A DNA stretch of 64,000 nucleotides, from NCBI GenBank assembly GCA_946807835.1, contig OX327700.1:23906001-23970000 (forward strand), in the 5' to 3' direction. A program made the translations under genes and the position numbers. This document shows, one piece after another, positions 51,486-64,000 of the stretch (position 1 is the first letter of the stretch; every line of letters starts with the position of its first letter). This DNA is from Ailanthus altissimus (taxonomy: Eukaryota > Streptophyta > Magnoliopsida > Sapindales > Simaroubaceae). Below the pieces are notes generated by a model. The model saw nothing but the letters and a program-made list of their open reading frames with translations. It did no database searches and was not told the DNA's origin.

Positions 51486-51526
51486 CCTTAATTTAAAAAA
51501 AAAAAAAAGAAACAAGAGTTCATAGG

Positions 51527-52240
51527 TGTCAGGAGTTTATAAACTACACATATTTCTACATTAGTATGATATTGTTCACTTTGAGCCTAAGTTCTCATAG
51601 TTTTATTTTTGAGCTCTACTCAAAAGACTTCAATTAATTGAGATATGGTTCACTCCTAATAAACTCATGATCCTCCCAATTTCTAATTAATGTAGGATTT
51701 TGTTTGCCTTAATAATCCTCCTCTTGAATAAAGGACCACTCAGTCTTCCTTCAAATGATATTTCATTCACTCCCCCCAACAATTTGCTACTCATATTCAC
51801 TGTGTTGACCGCTCACACCTTACGTGAAGCACCAAAGTATCGTCTACTATTGAGAGCTCACTCTATCAGATCAATTTCGTATCACTAAGTTAGTTGCACA
51901 CGCCTTACGTGAAGCCTGAAGCACAACAACGCCTGTCCATATAGTACAAAACGGATCCATCACAAACAATAGGAATATTAGGCTCACTACCTTCTCGTTC
52001 GGCATCGGGATTTCCACTACATGAAAATTCTGGGGCATGACTCTGATACCATTGTCAAGAGTCCATAAACCACACATATCTCTATATTTGTATAATATTG
52101 TTTACTTTGGGCCTAAACCCTCATAGTTTTGCTCTTAGGCTCTACCCAAAAGGCCCCAATTAATGGAGATATAGTTCACTCCTTATAAACCCATGATCCT
52201 CCCTATGTCTAACCAATGTGGGACTTTGTTTGCCTTAACA
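51527..52240 (-). mobile_element. TRIM element (terminal-repeat retrotransposon in miniature)
   Basis: Two 188-bp terminal direct repeats (51527-51714 and 52053-52240) enclose 338 bp. On the minus strand the right-hand LTR runs TGTTAAGGCAAAC...CTTGACA and is followed after one base by the primer-binding site TGGTATCAGAG (52041-52051 region). A polypurine tract AAGAGGAGGAT abuts the other LTR (51715-51725). So the element is complete in minus orientation and has no coding capacity. The flanks ATAGG and ATCGC do not match, so no target duplication survives. Confidence 0.85.
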
Positions 52241-52252
52241 ATCGCATCCTTG

Positions 52253-55200
52253 CCTTGTGCATAAGTGATTGTGGTTGAGCCAATTTATTTGACTTATGCA
52301 TAAAGAGTTGTTGAGCCAAATAATTTGACTTAAACATGAAGAAAAATAAATTTGTGCATGTGGCACCAAAATTGACAAAGACTTTTTTGCATTGTAAAAG
52401 CTTATAAATAGGTTCATTTGGAGATGAAATTAAAAATGTGGAGACACCAAAATATAACACCATTGTGATACCAAAAATGCCAAGGAAGAGCAACGGAAGA
52501 GAGAAAAAAAAATGAGAGTGTTGAAAGAAAAATAAAAGGTTTGTTTTTATTTTTATCATCTTGTAATCTCTTGATTCTAACTGGGGATTTAAAACGTAAC
52601 TATCATTAGAATAATGGGAAACACTTGTGAATCCAGAGTTAGTGTTCTCTTGTAGTAGGCTCGGTTTGGTGGGTGGGTGGTAAAAGTCTATGTAATTGTA
52701 ACCATTTTTACATAATAAGTTTTGTCTTTGATAGCCCGTGAACGTTGGCTGAATTTGAGTTGACCACGTAAATTTTTGTATTGTTATTCTCTCTTCTCTT
52801 TTTATTTTCTTCTGTACTGTTTGATATTTTCTGTAAAAGTGGACCCTGGACGAGGTATAAGGAATCTCGGATTAATTAATTGTGAATTCTCTATTGAGTA
52901 TTTTTTTTCAACAAGTGATATCAGAGCGGGTGGTTCATTTGGTACATTTTAAAGCTTATGGTGTGGTAGTGTGAATACATATAATACTATTCACGTATAC
53001 AATACTATTTACATGCACGTGACTATTTGTATATACGAAAATTCATCAAAGGATGATAGCACGAGACAAATATTAGTAGTAAAATTTGAGGTAAAAAAAT
53101 TTAATGGGAGAATTAATTTTAGCTTGTGACAAGTACGAGTCAAAGATGTGTTAATTCAACATGAATTTCATAAAGGTTTGAAAGGTTTCAAGAAAAATTG
53201 TCCCAAAAGTGGAGCAGTTTCAGCTAATAGCTCCAAGTTTAAAGTTAACAGTATAATATATAATAAATAGTTCTTTTAAAAGGGACATTTACATCTTTAT
53301 GGCATGACCGCTAGTTGTTATGAAAGAGGATATGTTATTGTTAGCGGGTCCACAATTTTGCACAAAGCATTGGTTTGACATTTATGCAAAGTGTATGGTG
53401 GAATGTTGTCAATAGATGAAAAAACTCTCCGGAAAAGTCAAACGTAGGAGTTACACCATAATTTTTCAATAAATTGTTCGACAGGAGCCAAAAAGAAAAT
53501 TATTAAAATATATGAATTCTAAGTGTTTATACTTTTTATGGTGGAACATGATTCTCTACGTAGAGAAAGTCAATAAAGTTTTGGCATCTTGGTAAAAGGG
53601 ATGTAAGAATCTTGGTAAATGGATTGAAATAGTAAATTTTCACCCATTAGGGATTATGGTTATAAAATATAAAGTTAATGTATTTGTCTCCAAGGTGGAA
53701 ATTGTTAGTATTGGAGATAAATATATATTTAAGTGGAGCCAATTTATTTGACTTATGTATAAAAGTTGTTAACTCAACTTATTTGACTTGTGCATAAGTG
53801 ATGGTAATTAAGCCAATTTATTTGACTTGTGTATAAGTAGTGATGGTTGAGCCAATTTATTTGATTTATGCATAAAAAGGTTGTTGAGCCAAATAATTTG
53901 ACTTAAACATGAAGAAAAATAAATTGGTGCATGTAGTACAAAAATTGGCAAATACTTTTTTGCATTGTAACAATTTATAAATAGGTTCCTTCGGAGATGA
54001 AATTAAAAAAGTGGGGACACCAAAATGTGACACCAAAATGTAACACCATTGTAACACAAAAAATGTCAAGAAAGAGCAACTGAAGAGAGAAGGAAAAATG
54101 TGAGTGTAAGAATAAAATAAAATGTTTGTTTTTATTTTTCTCATCTTGTAATATATTAGTTCTAACTGGGGATTTGTAATTGATAAGAAAAAAATTGTCA
54201 TATATTTTATCATGCTTTTATTTTGATATTTCATTGTTTTATGAGAATAGATGGCTATTTATGTGCTTTATTGTTAATTGTAGGGACTTGAACGAAATTT
54301 AAAGAGAGCAAAAACAGGGGCTAAAATGCAAAGTTTTCAAAATATAAGTCCATTGCCCCAGCGCCAAGAAGTCCATCGCCCCAGCGCTGGAATAGTGATC
54401 GAAATTAAAAAAACGACCTGTTTAAGTCGCGTCTGGCGCTCCAGTGCCGAAGAGTCACCGCGCCAGCGACGCTCCAGAGCTCTAGCGCCAAGATCTCACC
54501 GCTCCAGCGGTGATAGCTTTTTCACGCGTCGCCTCAGCGACAACTTCATAGCGCGCCAGCAGTAGCGCGAATCCTAGTGCGACCAGAATTAAGTTTTTCA
54601 AGTTCAAATCAAACTCTATAAAAGGCCACTTGACCCCAGACGTAAAAGACACACAACTTAGAGTTCTTTGAGCCACACACATTGAATGAGAGCAAGTTTT
54701 AGAGAGAGAAGTAAGGGCACTTCAAGGAAGCAAGAGATTATTGACGAATCTTTGGCATATCAACCAACTGCGAATTGACGTCTATATTGGTTTGCTTTGG
54801 GTTGTATTATGTTTATTTTATTTTTCAGCCATAATTCTCTTGTTATCATGAGCTAAATTTATTTTTTAGGGTTTTTACTTAAACTCAATATGTAAGCTTA
54901 ATTGTTGGATCTTTTTAATATTTATTTGAACTCAATTCTTCATTATTCAAATTATTTGTTCTTAATGCTTCATTATATCTGATCAATATTGTGATTGCTT
55001 TAATAATACTTTGATAAACTTGGAAGATGCATCATTGTATTTAGACCTAGATAATTTGATGCATGATTGTAGGGTAACATTCAATGTTGCATATGCAAGT
55101 TTCGAATTAGGATAGGAATATACCTAATTGGCATATATGGTCAATAAGACTTATTCTTAATGAATCTTTATTTATTACAAGTACCATAGGAATATAGGTA

Positions 55201-55924
55201 TTTAATAAATTAAGATATACTTGCATGACCTTGGAAGAGGCTTGTGAATACATTAGTGTCTTGACCAATAATAAGAATTGAGGGATATAAATATTAAAAT
55301 GATTAATCTTTAGAAACCATATTGGAGGATAGTAATTAACCCTAGGCTTTCTCTATATTGCTATTTTCTTATTTTAATTAAGTTGTCTCATTTATTTTCT
55401 GCACTTTTATTTTATTCAAATTTATTGCAAAATTAAGATTTAATTTTTCTGAATAATTATAAAAAGATATAATTTTAGTACTTGGTAAGAAAATAAAAAT
55501 TATCCTTGTGGGTTCGACAACCGACTTTATAAGTCCCTTTATTATTTGTTACGATAACGTATACTTGCGCTTAATTTTAAGATATAGAAATATCGCATCA
55601 GTAATGTAACTATATTAGGATAGTGGAAAACACCTGTGAATCCAGAGTCAGTGTTCTCTTGTAGTAGGCTCAGTTTGATAGGTGAGTGGTAAAAGTCTAT
55701 GTAATTGTAACTATTTTTATATAATAAATTTTGTCTTTAATAGCCCGTAAACATAAACTAAATTTGAGTCGAACCACAAAAATTCTTGTACTATTATTAT
55801 CCCTTCTCTTTTTATTTTTTTTAATATTGTTTAATATTTTTTATAGAGATAAATTCGGTGTAGAGAATAAAAAAATTTAATTTAATTAATTGTTAATTCT
55901 CCCTCGAATATTTATTTTCCAACA
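52253..55924 (+). mobile_element. Non-coding LTR element with a nested insertion
   Basis: The 5' LTR (52253-52913) is truncated at its left side next to the TRIM. The 3' LTR starts TGTTAGTATTGG at 53703 and ends CCAACA at 55924, interrupted by a 1,420-bp insertion. A primer-binding site TGATATCAGAGC (52916-52927) follows the 5' LTR. The interior (52914-53702) has no intact frame; faint gag-like traces may exist. The LTR holds a short tandem repeat of GAGCCAATTTATTTGACTT, two copies in the 5' LTR and about four in the 3' LTR. Confidence 0.8.
54181..55600 (+). mobile_element. Solo LTR nested in the 3' LTR, perfect target duplication
   Basis: Begins TGATAAG and ends CGCATCA. The perfect 5-bp repeat GTAAT lies on both sides (54176-54180 and 55601-55605). 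The uninterrupted sequence is seen in the partner LTR at about 52590-52600. A GC-rich zone (54355-54570) has repeated CCAGCGC motifs, and CTCTATAAAAGG (54613-54624) is a probable TATA element. The 3' part (GGGTTCGACAACCGAC near 55511) resembles ends of large Ty3/Gypsy Athila/Tat-type LTRs. No interior is attached. The open frames over the GC-rich zone are not considered genes. Confidence 0.85.
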
Positions 55925-56205
55925 ATAGACAGAGAGGAATCAACATAGAAGGAGTTTGATCACACTTAAGCAATCTGATTCCACCTGCAGGGAAGAGAAA
56001 CCTGCCTCAGATGCTATTGAGATCCCCTCGAAGATAGCCTCTGCTTCCATGTATGTACTCAGCATCAGCTCTCAGCTGGGTAGGAACTGCAACAGCTAGC
56101 AAAACATCTTCCTCGTGGTCTCTGATGACTATCCCAATTTCAGCCTTTTCATCTTCCTCTTATTGGGTCAGCATCCGCATTCAGCTTGAAATTAAATACA
56201 TGTTT
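55925..56205 (-). pseudogene. LINE-type RNase H fragment
   Basis: On the minus strand the sequence reads, with one frame change, LNADAD, then IGIVIRDHEEDVLLAVAVPT and EAEAIFEGISIASEAG, then VESDCLSVIKL. This is the core of the plant RNase H-like domain (RVT_3) found in non-LTR elements, with the E-A-E-A and V-E-S-D acidic motifs. The fragment is cut at both ends, at the LTR border on one side and the duplicated segment on the other. It is distinct from the LINE piece at 24317. Confidence 0.75.
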
Positions 56206-56650
56206 GAAAAGTTGATCTAATAAATTTACTCGACAGTTTTTTTTTCTCCATTTACCAAATCCCGTAAATCTAATAAATTATTCTTGTAGTTCCGGTTCAT
56301 CTTAACTAAGGAGTGGGCATTTTTTAGGCCGAATTGATTAAACAACAGTTTGGTTATATTTCGACTTGATTCTATTTAATTTGGTTTAGTTTAAAATCAA
56401 ATAAAGAAAAAAATACAAAAAATCAATAACGAAACAGGATTGATTCGGATTTTAGCTAAATGCTCGGTTCCACTTTTGTTGGAACTAATCAAATTGGTTC
56501 AAATTTAATTTTAAACCAAATCCAACTAAAACCAACTTTGCTTAAGCCTATAGTTTATAAGAACGGAATATATAGGTATGGTAAGTGGTAACAAATCGTA
56601 TTAACATGATTTTCTTGCTATGTTATTAATGGATTGTATTAAATTTAAGG
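56206..56650. repeat. Local duplication, left copy part 2 (matches 58381-58858)
   Basis: Resumes the similarity broken at 51485: AAAAGTTGATCTAATAAATT, GCCGAATTGATTAAACAAC and ATGATTTTCTTG occur in the same order at 58383-58858. This shows that 51486-56205 is inserted DNA. Confidence 0.8.
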
Positions 56651-57066
56651 AATTTTTTTTTAAATAGCTAAAAATTTGAGCCTCTTAATTATTTTAGTTA
56701 TAGTTTTAAACTTATAACTTATTTAGCTAAACACAATATATTTGAACAAATATACTCTTAAACCCTAAATACGCTAATCGGCGACGGAGAAGTTAGGCTT
56801 GATGGCAGCAAATAACTTGACAAAATGAGGTAATGCCCATTTTATATTTTATAAGTAAATGAAATTTTAATTTTTGTGAAATTTGTGATTGTAGATGGTG
56901 TGTTTGTAGTTAAAAATGAATTTGATAAAGTTGTATATAGATTGCGTGGTTGTAATTAGAAATGAGTTTGTGATTGTAGGTGTGAGGGGCTATGGTATTG
57001 AAAATGCAGCGGTATCACAATTTTTGTAATTGGAGAGTTTTTATTGTGCGGGATGAAGGCAGAGCG

Positions 57067-57135
57067 ATAGGTTCTATTGTGCCTCCTTTATCCTGTGCGA
57101 TAGAACCAATGACATCGTAGCACAATAGAACCTAT
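57067..57135. repeat. Inverted repeat, potential hairpin
   Basis: ATAGGTTCTATTGTGC (57067-57082) and its exact complement GCACAATAGAACCTAT (57120-57135) are separated by 37 bases. The loop contains a further GCGATAGAACC copy. Function unknown. It lies just upstream of the DUF1985-like relic and may belong to that element. Confidence 0.7.
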
Positions 57136-57339
57136 TGTACCCCAGCGCGATGGGTTTAGTTACGCTTATTAGCTTCGCACGATAAAACTTATCTCGTGAC
57201 ATTCCAACAACCATACTCAAATTTATATTAATCATTATTTATATAAATTAACTTGTAATAATTTTAAATTTATTTAATTAATAATTTTCTCTTATTTTTT
57301 TCAGGAACAATGCAGTTTTAAAAAAATTGAAGATTGTAG

Positions 57340-57990
57340 TTAAAGATTATTTTCTTACCACATTTTCGTGTTATCCAAGTTATGAGCTCTTGATATTATA
57401 AAATACAAGTTGATCAATTGTTAGAAAAAAATATGAAAAGACACGTATATGGATCATTTTTTTGAGTTGGAACAAAATAATTTTTCGATCATTTTGGTTT
57501 ACCATGTATTGTTACACGAGGTAAAAATTGTGAATATGAATAATGAGTTTTGGTATATGGTGAAATATAAACGCATCCGTTTTAGTTGACAAGAGTTTGT
57601 GATTATAACTAACTTAAAAATGAGAGAATATTTAACAATGAGATAATTGTCAAAGAAAATTAGTTAAAACATATGGAGTGAGTACTTGATCAAAAGAAAT
57701 GACTCATTACAAGAGTTTGATAAGATATTTAAACAATATAATTTCAATGAGATAGATGATGAAGATGTAGTGAAATTATTGTTGATATATTTTATTACCG
57801 TGTGTTATAAGAGTGGTGAGAGAGAAGTGATGTAGATCCATTTTTATTATAAAAAAAAGAATAATTTAGAAAAATTTAATAAATCTCCATGAGATAATGT
57901 ATCATAAGAAGTCACTCATAAATATCTTCGTGATCAGGCATTAAATAGGAAGATGGAGAAATTTAAGAAATTGCATGCAAAAAAATTAAA
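57340..57990 (+). pseudogene. DUF1985-like (Ulp1-type transposon) gene relic
   Basis: Plus-strand frames, broken by stops, give HFGLPCIV, then NNEFWYMVKYKRIRFS, then QEFVIITNLK and DDEDVVKLLLIYFITVCYKS. That order (partial glycine-leucine block, W-F/Y-x-V, R-I-R-F-S, E-F-x-x-I-T-x-L, then a V-K-L-x-L-I-Y helix) fits the plant DUF1985 domain of Ulp1-protease-type genes carried by Mutator-like elements. The protease part is not seen. The family call is from motif memory. Confidence 0.5.
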
Positions 57991-57999
57991 ACATAAAAA

Positions 58000-58858
58000 A
58001 AATATATAATTTATGCCAACCTTAGGGGTGACGGTGTTAATATCCCTATTGGGTAAGATGACTCATTTTTAATTTTCAATTTGAGTTGTTACTTCCCAGT
58101 CATTCCACTTTTGTCACATTATATTTATAATAATTATTAAAAATAATTGTCTATTTGATCTTATATTGCACTCGTAAAGGTGTATCAACTCTTATTATAT
58201 ATGGTTGTATACTTTTTATTTTGAAAAAAAAAATTATAATTATTGACCTTTTTTTCTGTCTCATTCCAATTTTTGTATTTTGGGATACTTAATATAGAGA
58301 GAAAGTTTATTCAAATCTAATTTTATCTCATTTATACATTATCAATTTAATTTACATTAATCACTTCAAATAATTAGCAATGGAAAAGTTGATCTAATAA
58401 ATTTACTTGACAGATTTTTTTTTTCTTTTTTCCATTTACCAATTCCTGTAAATCTAATCAGTTACTCTTGTAGATGGAAAAGGAAAAATGCCATATTCCA
58501 TTTCGGTTCATCCCATTAGGAGCGGGCATTTTTGAACCGAATTGATTAAACAACGTTTTGGTTATATTTAGTTTAGTTTAATTTAAAATTTAACAAAGAA
58601 AAAATCAAAATAAAATAAAATTTTGGAAAGAATCAATAACAAAACCTAATTGTTTCGGTTTAGTTAAAGGGTCGGTTTCACTTTTGTTGCAACTAATCAA
58701 ATTGGTTCAAATTTAATTATAAATCGAATCAAATTAAAAATGACTTTGCTCAAGCCTACATTTTATAAGAATGGTTCTAGGTCTGGTAAGTGGGTATCAA
58801 GTTGTATTAAAATGATTTTCTTGTTATTTTGTTAATGGATTATATTAAATTAATAAAT
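58000..58858. repeat. Local duplication, right (uninterrupted) copy
   Basis: Contiguous counterpart of 51066-51485 plus 56206-56650. The join in this copy (AGCAATGG followed by AAAAGTTGATC at 58383) marks the pre-insertion site. Confidence 0.8.
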
Positions 58859-61800
58859 TTAAACTCAACCTATTAGTTTATAGGTTAAAAAAATATTAAA
58901 ACATTAACTTATTCGTTATTTTTATCATATTACTTTAATTGACTCATTACCCTTTTTTTTAATTTTTTTATAAAAAAATAACTATTATAAAATTTTAGAG
59001 TTAAAATAAATAATGCAATAACAATCTACCAAAATATGCACCTGCAATTGTGGCTTAAAGCTAAAGAAATGTCTAAAATAATTTAAAAATAGTTTGTATT
59101 TTTGTAAGTTTTTTTACCAAAAAAAAAATATCTTCCATAAACTTGTATTTACTCACCATTTGATTAAAAAAATTAATGCCTAAATAATATATATATATAT
59201 AGTTATAGTTATATAATGGGTTATGCTAGTTATTTAAAGATGAATCGTGATGATAAATGACAAATTAAGTCTCGAGTTTAATATAAACACTTAAAAAATT
59301 TTGTATTTGTAATTACATGATAATTAATTTAAATTGACTTATTTTGTTAAAAAAATATAATGTTTTAGTAATTAAATTATTACAAAAGATTATTTATTAA
59401 GGAATTTAAATGGGCAAATGGTTTTAAAAAACCAAATCCAAAAATCAATTTTTATCATCTAAATTTTAATAGACTGACCCTTAATGATCCAACTCAATAA
59501 AGTTAAATACTTAAATCTAGCCAACTTCTTATTTTCATGCGAGTTCGTATCGTATTCACAAATTAGGTCAACTTTTGCCAGAACTAGGTCTATACTTAAC
59601 TAAAATTCAATATTGAATTTTGGTTGATTATAGATTTTGAAGAGGATAAAAAATTATACAAGTCAACCAAAATTTTAATCGTAAAAAAATGGCAAATAAA
59701 ATAAAAGAAAATCAAACGCATAGGCCACAAACTTTATGTTTTCAAAAATTGTACGCTGAGTTAATGTAAACCCTACTTTTTTTCTTCATTAATACCTGAA
59801 TTTTTAGTAGAGGTAAAATTTTTACCAAACTTATAATAATTACAATCAATATAAAATGTTTTATCCACATCTATTTATGTTTGCATGGTTATGAAATTTG
59901 TATCCGAATATGAAAATATTAAGCCAAAACAATTTGTATAAATTAAACGGCAATCCCTTAAAATATAATTAGTAGTTTTCAAACAAAAAAGTAAATCGCA
60001 TTTTTATTTTTTTATTTTTAAATAACCCTCCATTCTCTAGGACAAAGGGATTTAAAATCGAGACTTAAAAATGCCAAAATAAGAAATAATTCTTGATATT
60101 ATTAGAAATATTCGTAAAATATTATATTTGTAAAACAAAAACATAGCCGAACACAAAAAGCCAAAGATCTTTATTTTTTAAACAACTCTCCTTTTTTTTC
60201 TTCTTATTATTACTATTATTATTTTTAAACATTTTTGAAAAATTTTAATTTTAATTACAAATTTAACTTTTTTTTAAAATTTTCTTTTGAAAGGGAAGAT
60301 TGATTTTTTTTTAATATTACAACAATCTAATAATATATGCAATCAAAAGTCTATTATGACATGTAAGAATGATATGACTTTATTTTTTTTAATATTATAA
60401 TAATCTAATGATATATACAATTAAAAGTTTATCGGGACATATAATAATAATATTGTTGTGGTATAGTCTGTTGATTTAGACTCAAAAAAATTAAATTTAT
60501 TTCATTAAAAATTGAAGAAATCTAACCCTACTCGTATATAAGAGTAGATTCGAATATTGACCTCTAAATTGAGAGTTAAGTGTCATAGGCTAAGTACATA
60601 GTATTTATTCAAAAGATTAGTTTGTTAAATAATACTGTCTACTCGCTTATATATACAAAAAAATGTACTCAATTTTTATTTGATGTGGGATGTGACATTC
60701 CCTCACCCAATAACACCACGACGTCTTTATCATAGTTTGACCCAAATTCAATAGTCAACCTAACCTGTACTGCCGACCCCTCTGAAATAGAGAATTCATT
60801 AACCACGTGAGGACATAGGAGTCTCACTATCCATGTGGGGACATAAAGAACCCACTTCTAGTTTACTTAACTTGTAATGCTCATTCCTTTTAGAGATACG
60901 TATGATCTACTTTTCAAGTGACAATTTTTATTGAGGAAATTTTAAAAAATTTATATACAAATAAGAATTTAAATTTATTCTAATATCACTTATCATAGAC
61001 TAAATACTTATCATTAACTTAAAAAATTAATTTATACAGCAATATTTTATACGAATCCATGTAGACACAAAATTGACCAAATTTATAGTTACACAAAACT
61101 ACCCACTCTCGGCGAAAGTATGGTGGGCAAAAGATCGGTTCTTGGAAAGCAGAACCAAGGGGGTGGATGGTTATAATGTATGTAGCATCCCGCGCTTCAA
61201 AGATGCGGCCCAACTTATCTATTGAAATGTAGGTGTACTTAAAAGAAATTGTAGTGTTTTTACCTGTCTACTTGCTGGCATCGCAATGCAACATCGGTAG
61301 ACAGCCCAGATTGACAATTGCGTTTGCCAGGGATTGCAAAACCACGTCCTAGCCCATTGACATCTGGCCCAAAATGAGCGTGTTACTAAATGCACCCCTC
61401 CCAGCGCTAAATTTACATTCGTTCATGCGATGAGAGGAGAGTTTGTGATGGAAATATAAATATAAATAGAAAATTGGAAATGGTGGTTTTAGCAACGTTC
61501 CTATATTACTGGATAAGATAATATGATAGTGTTAGTCGAACCATTTTCCATCGCGTAGCAAATTCTAGGCGAAAGACCAACCACGTTTTAGCAAACACAC
61601 TTCTGTTTTAATTGTCAATTCTTAAATATATCAACGTTTAATTAATTATTTACATTTCACAAAAACATTTTCTTTTTGAGAGGACTGTTTATCTATAAAT
61701 AAAATAATCATCAAACATAAGATTTACAAATATCGTAAATAAATTAATATATATATATAATTAGGGAATATTTATTGTCAAAAAAAGGTGAAATTTTATT

Positions 61801-61938
61801 TTCAAACTCGTTCATTATTATTCTCTTAAAAAATAATCCTTTATTATTATTTTATTTAAAGAATTCCTAATTCTTTTTTTTTTTATTTTGAAAAAAAATC
61901 GCATTTCTTGAGAAACAAGACAGTAAAGAAAAGGATGC
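58859..61938. other. AT-rich intergenic DNA upstream of CDC48
   Basis: No coding sequence was recognised. A 64-codon minus-strand open frame near 61019-61213 resembles nothing known to me. Segment 60690-60890 is more GC-balanced and looks like a fragment of a repetitive element, but no partner is in the window. Confidence 0.5.
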
Positions 61939-62060
61939 TATAAAAACCTAAGTTCGACTGTGCGATTCACATTTCACGGTTCGCTCTATTAGTTTTAGCC
62001 CCATCTCTCTCTCTCTTCTAAAATATCTAGCTTTAGATCGCTCGAGTTCCAAACACAACA
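61939..62060 (+). promoter_or_regulatory. CDC48 core promoter and leader
   Basis: TATAAAAA at 61939-61946 is 115 bases before the start codon, giving a leader of roughly 85-90 bases. The leader holds a CTCTCTCTCTC pyrimidine run near 62005, common in plant 5' leaders. The start site is inferred. Confidence 0.6.

Positions 62061-64000
<1,940 letters not shown>

Noticed and set aside
54326..54682. Open frames in the GC-rich part of the nested solo LTR
   Set aside because: The region lies within an LTR with exact target duplications and a TATA element; the frames contain only motif-repeat composition.
60660..60900. Possible LTR end with TGTGACATTCCCTCACCC
   Set aside because: The composition resembles repeat DNA but no partner copy, terminal motif pair or target duplication could be found in the window.

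Overview
This is a plant nuclear window, very AT-rich, with few genes and heavy repeat content. Plant-specific gene families (SAUR, half-size ABCG transporter, UGT86-type glycosyltransferase), GT-AG introns and many plant-type LTR retrotransposons point to a eudicot, probably a rosid. The exact species is not determined; Citrus is only a guess.

Three loci look functional. They are an intronless SAUR gene (9874-10314, minus), an 11-coding-exon ABCG3-type half transporter (39791-47654, minus) and the 5' part of a CDC48/p97 AAA-ATPase gene that runs off the right edge (62061-64000, plus). Three gene-derived relics are present. The largest is a broken dolichol kinase gene (25503-33711, minus) with a nonsense codon, frame losses, missing middle exons and a Ty3/Gypsy remnant in an intron. 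The others are a frameshifted 5' fragment of a UGT86A-type glycosyltransferase (38588-39175, plus) and a decayed DUF1985-like transposon gene (about 57340-57990, plus).

Layout: 1-9.3 kb is AT-rich intergenic DNA with one copy of a dispersed duplication (2225-3335), two solo Copia-type LTRs and a long inverted-repeat element inside a TA tract. SAUR sits at 9.9-10.3 kb. From 12 to 22.5 kb the DNA is almost all transposon-derived: a gag-protease-only Copia element, a decayed coiled-coil transposon gene, a regular 50-bp tandem array of potential hairpins, and another solo LTR. At 22.8-24.8 kb is the second copy of the duplication, split by a LINE fragment. At 25.5-33.7 kb is the dolichol kinase pseudogene, then a complete non-autonomous LTR element (35.2-38.2 kb, perfect target duplication) and the UGT fragment. 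ABCG3 fills 39.8-48.9 kb with two MITEs in its introns. At 51-58.9 kb a 4.7-kb nest of transposons (TRIM, LTR element, solo LTR inside that element's LTR, LINE RNase H piece) interrupts one copy of a duplicated segment whose intact copy lies at 58.0-58.86 kb. AT-rich DNA then leads to the CDC48 promoter.

The functional genes have unrelated housekeeping or growth roles and do not form a pathway. Five LTR copies of one Copia-like family, on both strands, are the main repeated theme. I see no CRISPR, tRNA or rRNA gene and no clearly new gene system. The 50-bp hairpin array and the duplicated conserved non-coding segment are the most interesting unexplained structures.
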